Assembly: GCF_013401435.1 (NCBI RefSeq)
Contig: NZ_JACBGN010000001.1
Span: 1-64,000 of the forward strand
Length of the DNA: 64,000 nucleotides
Direction of reading: 5' to 3'
DNA from: Streptomyces sp. BR123
GTDB lineage: Bacteria; Actinomycetota; Actinomycetes; Streptomycetales; Streptomycetaceae
Under the pieces are notes generated by a model. It saw only the letters and a list, made by a program, of their open reading frames with translations, ran no database searches and had not been told where the DNA came from. Both the position numbers and the translations under genes were made by a program. Shown here piece after piece: positions 37,768-47,239 of this stretch. Positions within the stretch are counted from its first letter, which is position 1; the number at the start of each line of letters is the position of its first letter.

Positions 37768-39048
37768 ATGCCTGTCGTACGTGATCTGCGCGTACTCCTG
37801 CGCCTGAGGGACTTCCGCAACCTGCTCGCCGTACGGCTGTTCTCCCAGGCCGCGGACGGCGTCTACCAGGTCGCGCTGGCCACCTATGTGGTGTTCTCCC
37901 CGGAGAAGCAGACCTCGCCCGCGGCAATCGCCTCGGCCATGGCGGTCCTGCTGCTGCCGTACTCCGTGATCGGCCCCTTCGCCGGGGTGCTCCTGGACCG
38001 CTGGCGCCGCCGCCAGGTCTTCCTCTACGGCAACCTGCTGCGGGCCTTCCTCGCCTGCATCACCGGCGTCCTGATCGTCGCACACGTCCCGGACTGGCTC
38101 TTCTACGCCTCTGCCCTCTCCGTGACCGCGGTCAACCGCTTCGTCCTGGCCGGCCTCGCCGCCTCCCTGCCCCACGTGGTCGCGCCCGACCAGCTGGTAA
38201 CTGCCAACGCGCTCTCTCCCACCGCGGGGACTCTCGCCGCCACGGCCGGAGGCGGGCTGGCCTTCCTGCTGCAGTTCCTGGCCTCCGACTCCGACGCCGT
38301 CGTCGTCCTGCTCGGAGCCGGCCTCTACCTCTGCGCGGCACTTGTCTCGCTGCGCCTGGCAACCGACCTGCTGGGGCCCGACCATCGCGTCGGTGTGGCC
38401 CATCCGACGGTCGCAGAGGGGATCGCCCTCACCGTCCGGGGCATGGCCGAGGGGCTGCGGCACCTGGCCCAGCGGCGGGAAGCCGCCCAGGCGCTCACTG
38501 CGATGACGCTGATGCGCTTCTGCTACGGGGCCCTCACGGTCACCCTGCTGATGCTCTGCCGCTACTCCTGGTCGGACAACGAGTCCGACGGGCTCGCCCT
38601 GCTGGGCATCGCGGTGGGCTTTTCCGGGGCCGGTTTCTTCGCCGCCGCCGTCATCACGCCCCGGATGGTGGGCCGCCTGGGCACCCTCGGCTGGATCACT
38701 GCCTGCTCGGCCGCGGCCTCCGTGCTCGTGCCCGCGCTCGGCCTGTTCTTCCTGCCGGGTCCGATGCTCGCCGCCGCGTTCGTCCTCGGCCTCGCCACCC
38801 AAGGCGCCAAGATCGCCACCGACACCGTCGTGCAGTCCCGGGTGGACGACGACTTCCGCGGCCGTGTCTTCTCGGTCTACGACGTGCTGTTCAACGTCGC
38901 ATTCGTACTCGCGGCCGCCGTGTCCTCCCTGATGCTGCCCTCCGACGGGCAGTCCGCAGTGCTCATCGTGACCGTCTCCGTGCTCTACGCACTGACCGCC
39001 GTCTACCTCGGGCGCCAGGGCAATGTTTCACGTGAAACACGGCCCTGA
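37768..39048 (+). CDS. MFS-family transporter
   Basis: 426 residues, about 12 helices; the first half has the MFS motif region (GVLLDRWRRRQVFLYGN). Substrate unknown; drug or metabolite exporter likely. ATG 37768 is chosen because it starts the MPVVRDLRVLLRLRDFRNL conserved N-terminus. Its last codons contain a parS site (VSRET, residues 420-424 of 426). It is convergent with the CCA-adding enzyme gene. Confidence 0.85.
   Translation: MPVVRDLRVLLRLRDFRNLLAVRLFSQAADGVYQVALATYVVFSPEKQTSPAAIASAMAVLLLPYSVIGPFAGVLLDRWRRRQVFLYGNLLRAFLACITGVLIVAHVPDWLFYASALSVTAVNRFVLAGLAASLPHVVAPDQLVTANALSPTAGTLAATAGGGLAFLLQFLASDSDAVVVLLGAGLYLCAALVSLRLATDLLGPDHRVGVAHPTVAEGIALTVRGMAEGLRHLAQRREAAQALTAMTLMRFCYGALTVTLLMLCRYSWSDNESDGLALLGIAVGFSGAGFFAAAVITPRMVGRLGTLGWITACSAAASVLVPALGLFFLPGPMLAAAFVLGLATQGAKIATDTVVQSRVDDDFRGRVFSVYDVLFNVAFVLAAAVSSLMLPSDGQSAVLIVTVSVLYALTAVYLGRQGNVSRETRP
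39025..39038. other. parS: parS site inside MFS 3' end
   Basis: Perfect GTTTCACGTGAAAC in the last codons of the MFS gene, read as VSRET. Confidence 0.92.
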
Positions 39049-39063
39049 AGCCGCCCAACAGCC

Positions 39064-39103
39064 TGCCCGGGTCGGTGTTTCACGTGAAACACCGACCCGG
39101 GCA
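39064..39103. terminator. Perfect 40-bp palindrome with parS at its centre
   Basis: The two 20-base arms are exact complements with no loop. The central 14 bp (39077-39090) are a perfect parS. The outer arms (TGCCCGGGTCGGT and its complement) extend well beyond what ParB needs. It lies between the convergent MFS and CCA-enzyme genes, 8 bp from the CCA-enzyme stop, and can work as a bidirectional terminator. Confidence 0.8.
39077..39090. other. parS: parS site
   Basis: Perfect GTTTCACGTGAAAC at the centre of the 40-bp palindrome. Confidence 0.92.
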
Positions 39104-39111
39104 CCCGCGGA

Positions 39112-40554
39112 TCAGGCCTGCGCTGCCCACCACTCCTTGAGCGCGGCGACGGCCGCGTCCCGCTCCATGGGGCCGTTCTCCAGCCTCAGGTCCAGCAGGA
39201 AGGCGTAGGCCTTCCCGATCAGCGGCCCGGGACCGACGCCCAGCTCCTGCATGATCTCGTTGCCGTTGAGGTCCGGCCGGATCGCGTCCAGTTCCTCCTG
39301 CTGCTGGAGCTGCGCGATGCGCTCCTCCAGGCTGTCGTACGTGCGCGAGAGGGCGTTGGCCTTGCGCTTGTTCCGGGTGGTGCAGTCCGACCGGGTCAGC
39401 TTGTGCAGCCGGTCCAGCAGCGGACCGGCGTCGCGGACGTAGCGTCGCACCGCCGAGTCGGTCCACTCTCCGTCCCCGTAGCCGTGGAACCGCAGGTGCA
39501 GTTCCACCAGCCGGGAGACGTCCTTGATCATGTCGTTGGAGTACTTCAGCGCGGCCATGCGCTTCTTGGTCATCTTGGCTCCCACCACCTCGTGGTGGTG
39601 GAAGGAGACCCGGCCGTCGCTCTCGAACCGGCGGGTACGGGGCTTGCCGATGTCGTGGAGCAGGGCTGCAAGCCGCAGGACCAAGTCCGGGCCGTTGTCC
39701 TCCAGGTCGATCGCCTGCTCCAGCACGATCAGCGAGTGGTCGTACACGTCCTTGTGCCGGTGGTGCTCGTCCCGCTCCAGCCGCAGCGCGGGCAGCTCGG
39801 GCAGTACGTGATCGGCCAGCCCGGTGTCCACGAGTAGGCCCAGGCCTTCGCGGGGGTGCGCCGACAGCACCAGCTTGTTCAGCTCGCCCTGCACCCGCTC
39901 CGCCGAGACGATCTCGATCCGCCCGGACATCTCCCTCATCGCCGTGACGACCTCGGGGGCGACCTCGAAGTCGAGCTGCGCGGCGAAGCGCGCCGCCCGC
40001 AGCATCCGCAGCGGGTCGTCGGAGAACGACTCCTCCGGCGTGCCGGGGGTCCGCAGCACGCGCGCCTGGAGGTCCTCCAGACCGCCGTGCGGGTCCACGA
40101 ACACCTTCTCGGGCAGCGCGACCGCCATCGCGTTCACGGTGAAGTCGCGGCGGACGAGATCCTCCTCGATCGAGTCGCCGTAGGAGACCTCGGGCTTGCG
40201 CGAGGTCCGGTCGTACGCCTCCGAGCGGTACGTGGTCACCTCGATCTGGAAGCCCGCCTTCTGGGCCCCCACTGTGCCGAAGGCGATGCCGACGTCCCAG
40301 ACCGAGTCGGCCCACGGCCGGACGATCTTGAGGACGTCCTCGGGGCGGGCATCGGTGGTGAAATCGAGATCGTTGCCGAGACGCCCGAGCAGCGCGTCGC
40401 GTACGGACCCGCCGACGAGGGCAAGGCTGAAGCCGGCCTCCCGGAAGCGGAGGCCGAGCTCGTCGGCGACAGGGGCGACCCGCAGCAGTTCGCTGACCGC
40501 GCGGTGCTGCACCTGACTCAGGGCACTGGGGTTGTCTTCGTTGGCGTTCGGCAC
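39112..40554 (-). CDS. cca: CCA tRNA nucleotidyltransferase
   Basis: 480 residues. Adds or repairs the 3' CCA end of tRNAs. Nucleotidyltransferase motif GGSVRD (48-53) and catalytic D62-L-D64, then the RNA-binding core, then an HD domain (LLHDIGKPRTR). This is the PcnA/CCA long form of actinobacteria. GTG 40554 is chosen as it begins PNANEDNPSALSQVQH; the frame runs further upstream with no conserved sequence. Divergent from the DUF6049 gene. Confidence 0.93.
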   Translation of the reverse strand: MPNANEDNPSALSQVQHRAVSELLRVAPVADELGLRFREAGFSLALVGGSVRDALLGRLGNDLDFTTDARPEDVLKIVRPWADSVWDVGIAFGTVGAQKAGFQIEVTTYRSEAYDRTSRKPEVSYGDSIEEDLVRRDFTVNAMAVALPEKVFVDPHGGLEDLQARVLRTPGTPEESFSDDPLRMLRAARFAAQLDFEVAPEVVTAMREMSGRIEIVSAERVQGELNKLVLSAHPREGLGLLVDTGLADHVLPELPALRLERDEHHRHKDVYDHSLIVLEQAIDLEDNGPDLVLRLAALLHDIGKPRTRRFESDGRVSFHHHEVVGAKMTKKRMAALKYSNDMIKDVSRLVELHLRFHGYGDGEWTDSAVRRYVRDAGPLLDRLHKLTRSDCTTRNKRKANALSRTYDSLEERIAQLQQQEELDAIRPDLNGNEIMQELGVGPGPLIGKAYAFLLDLRLENGPMERDAAVAALKEWWAAQA

Positions 40555-40739
40555 AACAGAAAAGGGTACGTGCCCGGCCCGGCAGGGGCTCCCGGGTTTG
40601 TCGCCCCCCCACCCGGCGGCGCCCGCGGAGCGGAACCGATCATGTGGAGCAAGGCGCGGCACTCGCATGCAGCGGGTCTCGTTACCATTCCTGGACGCAG
40701 ACACGACGACCACTGACACTTCGAGGGACGGGCTAGCGC

Positions 40740-43007
40740 GTGGCCGAGGCGGCAGACATCCAGGGGGCGTCCCCCGCTCCTGCCCGGCGCCGCTGGCTGC
40801 GGCGCGCCGCCGTCCTGTTGGCCGGGACGCCCGTCTTCGCCGCTCTCGCCGCCTCACCCGCGCCCCCGGCACAGGCCGCCGACGCGGGCACCGTCGAGGT
40901 CCAGCTCAGCACCGTGGCTCCGGCCGCCCCGGTCAAGGGCGACACGCTCACGATCTCCGGCACCGTGGTCAACACCGGCCACGAGACGATCACGGGCGCC
41001 CACGTGGGTCTGCGGGTAGGGCCCGCCCTCGGGGACCGGGCCTCGATCGACGAGGCGGCGGAGCGGGTCGGCTTCCGGGCCGGCACCGACCCGGGCGAGG
41101 TCGACCAGGCCTACTCCGCGAAGATCGCATCGCTGCCCTCCAAGGCCAGCCAGCCCTTCACTCTCTCGATCCCGGTGGACAAGCTGGAGCTGGGCAAGGA
41201 GGGCGTGTACCAGCTGGGCGTCTCGCTGTCCGGGGAGACCGAGAGCCGGAGCTACGAGCAGGTGCTGGGCATCAAGCGGACCTTCCTGCCCTGGCAGCCG
41301 GACCCCGCCGCGAAGCGCTCCCAGCTGACCTACCTGTGGCCGCTGGTCTCGACAACCCGGCTGACCGCGGAAACCGGCTCGGACGAGGTGCAGACGCCCG
41401 TCTTCCTGGACGACTCCCTCGCCGATGAGCTCAGGACCGGCGGCCGCCTGGAGCGAATGGTCTCGCTGGGCAAGGAGCTGCCGATTACCTGGGTCATCGA
41501 TCCCGACCTGCTGTACACGGTCGACGCGATGACCAAGGGCTACCGGTACCGCACTCCGGACGGAAAGATCGTCCAGGGCAAGAACAAGGCCGTCGCCGAA
41601 CAGTGGCTGAACTCACTCGAATCGGCCGTCCAGAGCAAGAAGATCGTCGCGCTGCCGTTCGCCGACCCCGACATCGCCTCTCTCGCCCACCAGGGCAAGG
41701 ACGTCTCCGGCACCCTGGGCCAGCTGCGGCCCGCCACCGACAAGGCGAAGCAGGCGGTGGAGACCGTCCTGCACGTCACCCCGTCCACCGACTTCTCCTG
41801 GCCTGTGGACGGCGCCATCGACCCGTCGATCGTGAACGTCGCCACCTCGGCCGGCGCCCACCACGTGCTCGCCCGCAGCGACAGCCTCCAGGAGACCGGC
41901 GCCCTCGGCTACACCCCCTCGGCGGCCCGCCCCATCGGCGCGGGCACCACCGCCGTCGTCGCCGACGCCGACCTGTCGACCGCCTTCGAGGGCGACATGC
42001 TGAACGCCGGGAACTCCACGCTGGCCGTCCAGCGCTTCCTCGCCCACAGCCTGGCCCTCAACCTGCAGAAGACCGACAACCAGCGCAGCTTCGTCGTCAC
42101 CCCGCAGCGGATGCCCACCGCCAGCCAGGCGCAGTCGATGGCCGATGCGCTGCGGGCCCTGCAGGCGGGCCGCTGGACGCAGCCCGCGGACCTCGACGCC
42201 GCCGCGGCGGCCAAGCCCGACACCGGCGTCAACACCCAGGTCCCGGGCGCCGGCCAGTACCCCGAGGCGCTGCGCAAGACCGAGCTGCCCGTCGCCGCGT
42301 TCGAGAAGATCCGCACCACCCAGAACACCCTCGACCACTTCAAGGTCATCCTGACCTCGCCGGACCGCGTGGAGATCCCGTTCGGCAACACCACCAACCG
42401 CGAGATGTCGACTTCCTGGCGGGGCCGTCCGCAGGACGCCGGGTACTACCGCAACCAGGTGCAGGAGTACCTCATCGGCCTGACCGAGAAGGTCAAGGTC
42501 GTCCCCAAGTCCGACGCCACCCTGTCCGGGCACAGCGCGACGATCCCGGTGAGCGTCCAGAACAGCCTCGTGCAGGACGTCCACAACCTCGTCCTGCGGG
42601 TGAAGTCCGCCAACCCGACCCGTCTGATGTTCGGCGACGGCGGCGAGGCCGAGCAGCAGGTCACCGTCCAGGGCGGCCACAGCCAGACGGTCAAGTTCAC
42701 CGCCAACGCCACCGCGAGCGGCCCCGTCGAGGTCACTGCGCAGCTCTTCACCAAAGACGGTGTGCCCTACGGCAAGGAGCGCAGGTTCACCGTCGAGGCC
42801 ACCGAGATCACACCGACTGTGATGCTCGTCATCGCCGGCGGGGTGCTGCTCCTGGTCCTGGCAGGCATCAAGATGTACGCCAGTCGCAAACGTGTCGCCG
42901 CCCGGGCCGCCGCCGCCGAGGAGAGCACGCAGCCGAGTGACGGGACCCCGGACACCGGACCGCAAAGCACCAGCCCGTCCGGCGCGGGTGAGACAGTGGA
43001 CCGTTGA
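40740..43007 (+). CDS. DUF6049-family secreted membrane-anchored protein
   Basis: 755 residues: N-terminal signal peptide (basic residues, then a hydrophobic stretch ending near AQAADAG), a large extracytoplasmic region with Ig-like beta segments (TLTISGTVVNTGHETITGAH) and a distal single membrane helix (VMLVIAGGVLLLVLAGIKMY) with a short charged cytoplasmic tail. The same kind of gene sits between the CCA enzyme and murJ in many actinobacteria. Function not established; a wall-assembly role is inferred from context. GTG start, weak ribosome site. Confidence 0.85.
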   Translation: MAEAADIQGASPAPARRRWLRRAAVLLAGTPVFAALAASPAPPAQAADAGTVEVQLSTVAPAAPVKGDTLTISGTVVNTGHETITGAHVGLRVGPALGDRASIDEAAERVGFRAGTDPGEVDQAYSAKIASLPSKASQPFTLSIPVDKLELGKEGVYQLGVSLSGETESRSYEQVLGIKRTFLPWQPDPAAKRSQLTYLWPLVSTTRLTAETGSDEVQTPVFLDDSLADELRTGGRLERMVSLGKELPITWVIDPDLLYTVDAMTKGYRYRTPDGKIVQGKNKAVAEQWLNSLESAVQSKKIVALPFADPDIASLAHQGKDVSGTLGQLRPATDKAKQAVETVLHVTPSTDFSWPVDGAIDPSIVNVATSAGAHHVLARSDSLQETGALGYTPSAARPIGAGTTAVVADADLSTAFEGDMLNAGNSTLAVQRFLAHSLALNLQKTDNQRSFVVTPQRMPTASQAQSMADALRALQAGRWTQPADLDAAAAAKPDTGVNTQVPGAGQYPEALRKTELPVAAFEKIRTTQNTLDHFKVILTSPDRVEIPFGNTTNREMSTSWRGRPQDAGYYRNQVQEYLIGLTEKVKVVPKSDATLSGHSATIPVSVQNSLVQDVHNLVLRVKSANPTRLMFGDGGEAEQQVTVQGGHSQTVKFTANATASGPVEVTAQLFTKDGVPYGKERRFTVEATEITPTVMLVIAGGVLLLVLAGIKMYASRKRVAARAAAAEESTQPSDGTPDTGPQSTSPSGAGETVDR

Positions 43008-43052
43008 GCGATGCCGTGGCCGGCCGGCCTGGGACGATGAGGTGGGGTTTCG

Positions 43053-45227
43053 ATGAACGCGCCGTACGACGGTGACCGCGCGCAGGGCACTGGCGCGCCC
43101 GCGCCCTCCTCGGGCGCCGATCCGGGGATGAGGCTGCCCGGACAGGTTCCCGTGCCTGGTCCTGCAGCGGACCGCGACCCGTACGTCCAGGACGTCTACG
43201 ACCGCGACCCGTACCGGTCGCAGGACCTGTCGGCCCAGGACCCGGTCGCCGAGGTCCTCTACGACCGGGCGTCGCACCCCCCGCCGCCGCCGGGGACCTA
43301 CCAGGACCCGGGACCGCTCTACGGGGCACCGCGGACCGCGCAGCAGGGCCCCGACCCGCGCGTGTGGGCCCAGACCCCGCCGCCCGAGCCGGACGGCCCC
43401 TCCCGCCACCTCCCGTACGGTGACCGCCCCTCCACCACGCAGTTCGTGGGCGTGGACTCCCTGGTCACCAGCGCGACGGAGGAGGAGGCCGAGCCCGACG
43501 CCTTCGCCCACCTGTACAAGGACCAGCAGGCGGCGCCCGGTGCTCCCGCCGAGGACGCGCCCGTCGCGTCCCCGGCGCCGAGCAAGCCGACCGGCCGGGC
43601 CGCCGGTCTCCTCAAGTCCAGTGCGCTGATGGCCGCCGGGACGATCGTCTCCCGCATCACCGGCTTCCTGCGGACTCTGGTCGTCGCCGCCGCCATCGGT
43701 GTCGGCACCTTCAACGACACCTACCAGATCGCCAACACGCTGCCGACGATGATCTACGTGCTGGTGGGCGGCGGAGCCCTGAACGCCGTCTTCATCCCCC
43801 AGCTCGTGCGGGCCATGAAGAACGACGACGACGGGGGCGAGGCGTACGCCAACCGGCTGCTGACCCTGGTCGTCGTCCTGCTGGCCGCAGTCACCACGAT
43901 CTGTGTCCTGGCCGCGCCGGTGTTCATCACCATGATGTCGCCGAAGATCGCCTCCGATCCGCAGCAGATGGAGGTCGCGGTCGCCTTCGCCCGGTACTGC
44001 CTGCCGACCATGTTCTTCATGGGCGTGCACGTGGTGCTCGGTCAGATCCTCAACGCACGCGGCCGCTTCGGCGCGATGATGTGGACCCCGGTCCTCAACA
44101 ACATCGTGGCCATTGCCACCTTCGGCGCGTTCATCTGGGCCTTCGGCGGCTTCACCACCTCCGGCGTCAGTGCGGCCACGGTCACTCCGGAGGGTGTGCG
44201 CCTGCTCGGCATCGGCACCCTCCTCGGCCTCACCGTGCAGGCGCTGGCGATGCTGCCGTACCTGCGCGACGCCGGGTTCTCGCCGCGCCTGCGCTTCGAC
44301 TGGAAGGGTCATGGCCTGGGCAAGGCCGCCGGTCTGGCCAAGTGGACCTTCTTCTTCGTCCTGGCCAACCAGATCGGTCTGGTCGTGGTGACCCAGCTCG
44401 CCACCTGGGCCGGTGCGATCGCCGAGGAGCAGGGCCACCCCGGTACCGGCATCACCGGCTACCAGTACGCGCTGCTGCTGTGGCAGATGCCGCAGGCCAT
44501 CATCACCGTCTCCGTCATGACGGCCGTCCTGCCCCGGATTTCCCGCTCCGCCCACGACGGGGACGCCGCCGCCGTCCGCGATGACATCTCCTACGGACTG
44601 CGCACCTCGGCCGTCGCAATCGTGCCGTGCGCCTTCGCGTTCCTCGCCCTCGGCGTCCCCATGGCCACGCTGCTCTACGCCGGCGCGGGCGCCGGCGCCC
44701 AGAACATCGGCTACATCCTGATGGCGTTCGGCCTCGGGCTCATTCCGTACTCGGTCCAGTACGTGGTCCTGCGCGGCTTCTACGCGTACGAGGACACGCG
44801 CACGCCCTTCTACAACACCGTCATCGTCGCCGCGGTCAACGCCTCCGTCTCCGCTGCTGCGTTCTTCGTCCTTCCGGCTCGCTGGGCGGTCGTCGGCATG
44901 GCCGGCGCCTACGGTCTCGGCTACGCCGTGGGCGTCGGCGTCGCCTGGAAGCGCCTGCGCAAGCGGCTCGGCGGGGACCTGGACGGCGCCCACGTGCGGC
45001 GCACCTACACGCGCCTCATCGGGGCCTGCATCCCGGCGGCCGCCGTGGCCGGCGGTGTCGCCTACGCCGTCACCCAGTGGCTGGGCAGCGGAGTCCTCGG
45101 CTCCCTCACTGCGGTGGTCGTCGGCTCCCTCGCCCTGGGCGGGGTCTTCCTTCTGGCGGCCAAGCGGATGCGGATCGAAGAGCTCAACGCCATGGTCGGA
45201 ATGGTTCGCGGGCGCATGGGTCGCTAG
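43053..45227 (+). CDS. murJ: Lipid II flippase MurJ
   Basis: 724 residues. The first 180 or so residues are a disordered, Pro/Asp/Tyr-rich cytoplasmic extension typical of actinobacterial MurJ (MviN). Then 14 helices start at about residue 190 (LLKSSALMAAGTIVSRITGF), with the MurJ motif (AATIGVGTFND-like) and YQYALLLWQMPQAII. It translocates lipid II for peptidoglycan synthesis. A pseudokinase gene follows 118 bp later and may regulate it. Confidence 0.93.
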   Translation: MNAPYDGDRAQGTGAPAPSSGADPGMRLPGQVPVPGPAADRDPYVQDVYDRDPYRSQDLSAQDPVAEVLYDRASHPPPPPGTYQDPGPLYGAPRTAQQGPDPRVWAQTPPPEPDGPSRHLPYGDRPSTTQFVGVDSLVTSATEEEAEPDAFAHLYKDQQAAPGAPAEDAPVASPAPSKPTGRAAGLLKSSALMAAGTIVSRITGFLRTLVVAAAIGVGTFNDTYQIANTLPTMIYVLVGGGALNAVFIPQLVRAMKNDDDGGEAYANRLLTLVVVLLAAVTTICVLAAPVFITMMSPKIASDPQQMEVAVAFARYCLPTMFFMGVHVVLGQILNARGRFGAMMWTPVLNNIVAIATFGAFIWAFGGFTTSGVSAATVTPEGVRLLGIGTLLGLTVQALAMLPYLRDAGFSPRLRFDWKGHGLGKAAGLAKWTFFFVLANQIGLVVVTQLATWAGAIAEEQGHPGTGITGYQYALLLWQMPQAIITVSVMTAVLPRISRSAHDGDAAAVRDDISYGLRTSAVAIVPCAFAFLALGVPMATLLYAGAGAGAQNIGYILMAFGLGLIPYSVQYVVLRGFYAYEDTRTPFYNTVIVAAVNASVSAAAFFVLPARWAVVGMAGAYGLGYAVGVGVAWKRLRKRLGGDLDGAHVRRTYTRLIGACIPAAAVAGGVAYAVTQWLGSGVLGSLTAVVVGSLALGGVFLLAAKRMRIEELNAMVGMVRGRMGR

Positions 45228-45345
45228 ATGCGCACAACCGTCGGACCCCTTCGCGTGTCGTGCATAGCGCCGGACTGTGGGCACAATTGGCATGGCTTCG
45301 CAGACTGGCCGACAGCGCGTAACGGATGGGGAGGCAGGAACGACG

Positions 45346-47070
45346 GTGGCGGAACGTAGCACGGCTGCCGTCGACGTGGCCGACAACGGCGGCGACCAGC
45401 CGCTCGTCGCAGATGCGGCGAAGGCCACGGCCGACGGGGTGGACACCCAGAACGGACGAGCCGCGGACGGACCCATGCCAGAGAAGGACGGCGAACGCAG
45501 GCCGGCGGCCTCTGCCGCCGCCCCCGAACTCCACAGCGGCCACAAGCTCGCACGGCGCTACCGCCTGGAGGAGTGCGTCACCCGTCTGGACGGATTCAGC
45601 AGTTGGCGCGCGGTGGACGAGAAGCTGCGGCGGGCCGTCGGCGTCCACGTGCTGCCCGCCGACCACCCGCGCGCCCGCACGGTCCTGGCCGCGGCCCGGT
45701 CATCGGCCCTGCTGGGCGACCCGCGCTTCGTCCAGGTCCTCGACGCCGTGGAGGACAGCGACCTCGTCTACGTCGTCCACGAGTGGCTGCCCGACGCGAC
45801 CGAGCTGACCGCGATCCTCGCCTCCGGCCCCCTGGAGCCCTACGACGCGTACCAGCTCGTCAGCCAGGTCTCCCAGGCCATGGCCGCCGCCCACCGCGAG
45901 GGCCTGTCCCACCTGCGCCTGACGCCCAGCGCCATACTCCGCACCTCCACCGGCCAGTACCGCATCCGCGGCCTCGCCGTGAACGCCGCGCTGCGGGGCA
46001 TCACGAGCGACACCCCGCAGCGTGCGGACACCGAAGCCATCGGCGCACTTCTGTACGCCGCCCTCACCCAGCGCTGGCCGTACGAGGACGACGCGTACGG
46101 CCTCTCCGGCCTGCCGAAGGGCGTCGGCCTGCTTCCGCCCGACCAGGTCCGTGCCGGTGTCCACCGCGGCCTGGGCGAGCTCGCCATGCGCGCCCTCGCC
46201 AACGACGGGGCCACCGCCTCCCGCCAGGAGCCCGCCTGCACCACCCCGGAGGAACTGGCCAAGGCGGTTGCTGCGATGCCTCGCATCCGGCCGCCGGAGC
46301 CCGCTTTCACCCCGCCGCCCGAGTACCAGCAGACGACCTACCAGCAGGGGAGCTACGGCCGTCCGCCGACGCGCCCCGGCTCACCCCTGACGCGCCCCAT
46401 CCCCGTCACGCCTCCGCCCCCGCTGCAGAGCCGTACGGGCCGTGCCCTGAAGTGGGGCGTCGCGGCCCTGCTGATCGCTGCGCTGGGCCTGGGCAGCTGG
46501 CAGCTGGCCGACACGCTGCTGGACCGCGTCAAGGGCAACAGCGGCAGCAACGGCAGCTCCACGCAGCCCGCCAAGACCGACGACCAGAAGTCGTCCAAGC
46601 AGAGCAAGCCTCTGCCCATCAGCAGCGCAGCGCTCTTCGGCGGAGACAACAAGGCCGGCGACGTCCCGAAGGCCGTGGACGGCAAGACCAGCACGACGTG
46701 GATCACACAGGTGTTCTACGGCCACGCCAACTTCGGCAACCTCCCCGCCTACAGCGACGGCAGCGGCATCATCATCGACCTCGGCAGCGTCCAAGACGTG
46801 ACCGGGCTCGAAGCGGAGATGTACGCCGCGGGACACACCGCCGAAGTACGCGCCGCAGCCCCCGAGGCCACCTCGGCGAACTCCCTCTCCGACTTCCCAG
46901 AGCAGCTCTCCAAGCTGGGCATCACGGAGAGGAAGCTGGTGGCCAAGCCTGACGAGCCGGTGAAGACTCGCTTCCTGCTGGTGCACCTCACCAAACTGCC
47001 CGCCTCACGCGACGGAGACGGCTACCGGGGCGGCATCACCGAGATCAAGGTCACCGGCCTGGTCGACTGA
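45346..47070 (+). CDS. Pseudokinase with extracellular sugar-binding-like domain (MurJ partner)
   Basis: 574 residues. An N-terminal disordered region is followed by a protein-kinase-like fold (HKLARRYRLEECVTRLDGFS) without usual catalytic motifs: VGVHVL replaces the VAIK Lys, HLRLTPSAIL replaces HRDLKPENIL, and DFG is missing. A single helix (LLIAALGLGSWQLADTLL) precedes an extracytoplasmic discoidin/CBM-like domain. In Mycobacterium tuberculosis MviN the kinase-like and sugar-binding parts are fused to MurJ and bind FhaA when phosphorylated. Here they are a separate gene. GTG 45346 has GGGGAGGCAGG upstream; ATG 45292 or GTG 45277 are alternatives. Confidence 0.85.
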   Translation: MAERSTAAVDVADNGGDQPLVADAAKATADGVDTQNGRAADGPMPEKDGERRPAASAAAPELHSGHKLARRYRLEECVTRLDGFSSWRAVDEKLRRAVGVHVLPADHPRARTVLAAARSSALLGDPRFVQVLDAVEDSDLVYVVHEWLPDATELTAILASGPLEPYDAYQLVSQVSQAMAAAHREGLSHLRLTPSAILRTSTGQYRIRGLAVNAALRGITSDTPQRADTEAIGALLYAALTQRWPYEDDAYGLSGLPKGVGLLPPDQVRAGVHRGLGELAMRALANDGATASRQEPACTTPEELAKAVAAMPRIRPPEPAFTPPPEYQQTTYQQGSYGRPPTRPGSPLTRPIPVTPPPPLQSRTGRALKWGVAALLIAALGLGSWQLADTLLDRVKGNSGSNGSSTQPAKTDDQKSSKQSKPLPISSAALFGGDNKAGDVPKAVDGKTSTTWITQVFYGHANFGNLPAYSDGSGIIIDLGSVQDVTGLEAEMYAAGHTAEVRAAAPEATSANSLSDFPEQLSKLGITERKLVAKPDEPVKTRFLLVHLTKLPASRDGDGYRGGITEIKVTGLVD

Positions 47071-47239
47071 GCGGCCGCAGCAGTCCGCAAGGCCGTGCGA
47101 TGCGGTGCAGGGGACGTTCCCGGCACCGCTCCCACGGCAGCCGCGGGGCAACCGCCCGCGGCCTCGGCAACACCGGTAGGCGCCCCCCTCGTGCTCCGCT
47201 CGCGAAAGCCCTAGTCTCCATGCCGGGAGGGAGCGAGGT

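Noticed and set aside
39080-40612. 510-codon minus-strand frame overlapping cca
   Set aside because: Wrong frame relative to the CCA enzyme, whose motifs are in the other frame.
41613-45545. 1,310-codon open frame on the minus strand
   Set aside because: It runs antisense across DUF6049, murJ and the pseudokinase; its product is low-complexity and Val/Gly/Arg-rich, as expected from the opposite strand of high-GC genes.
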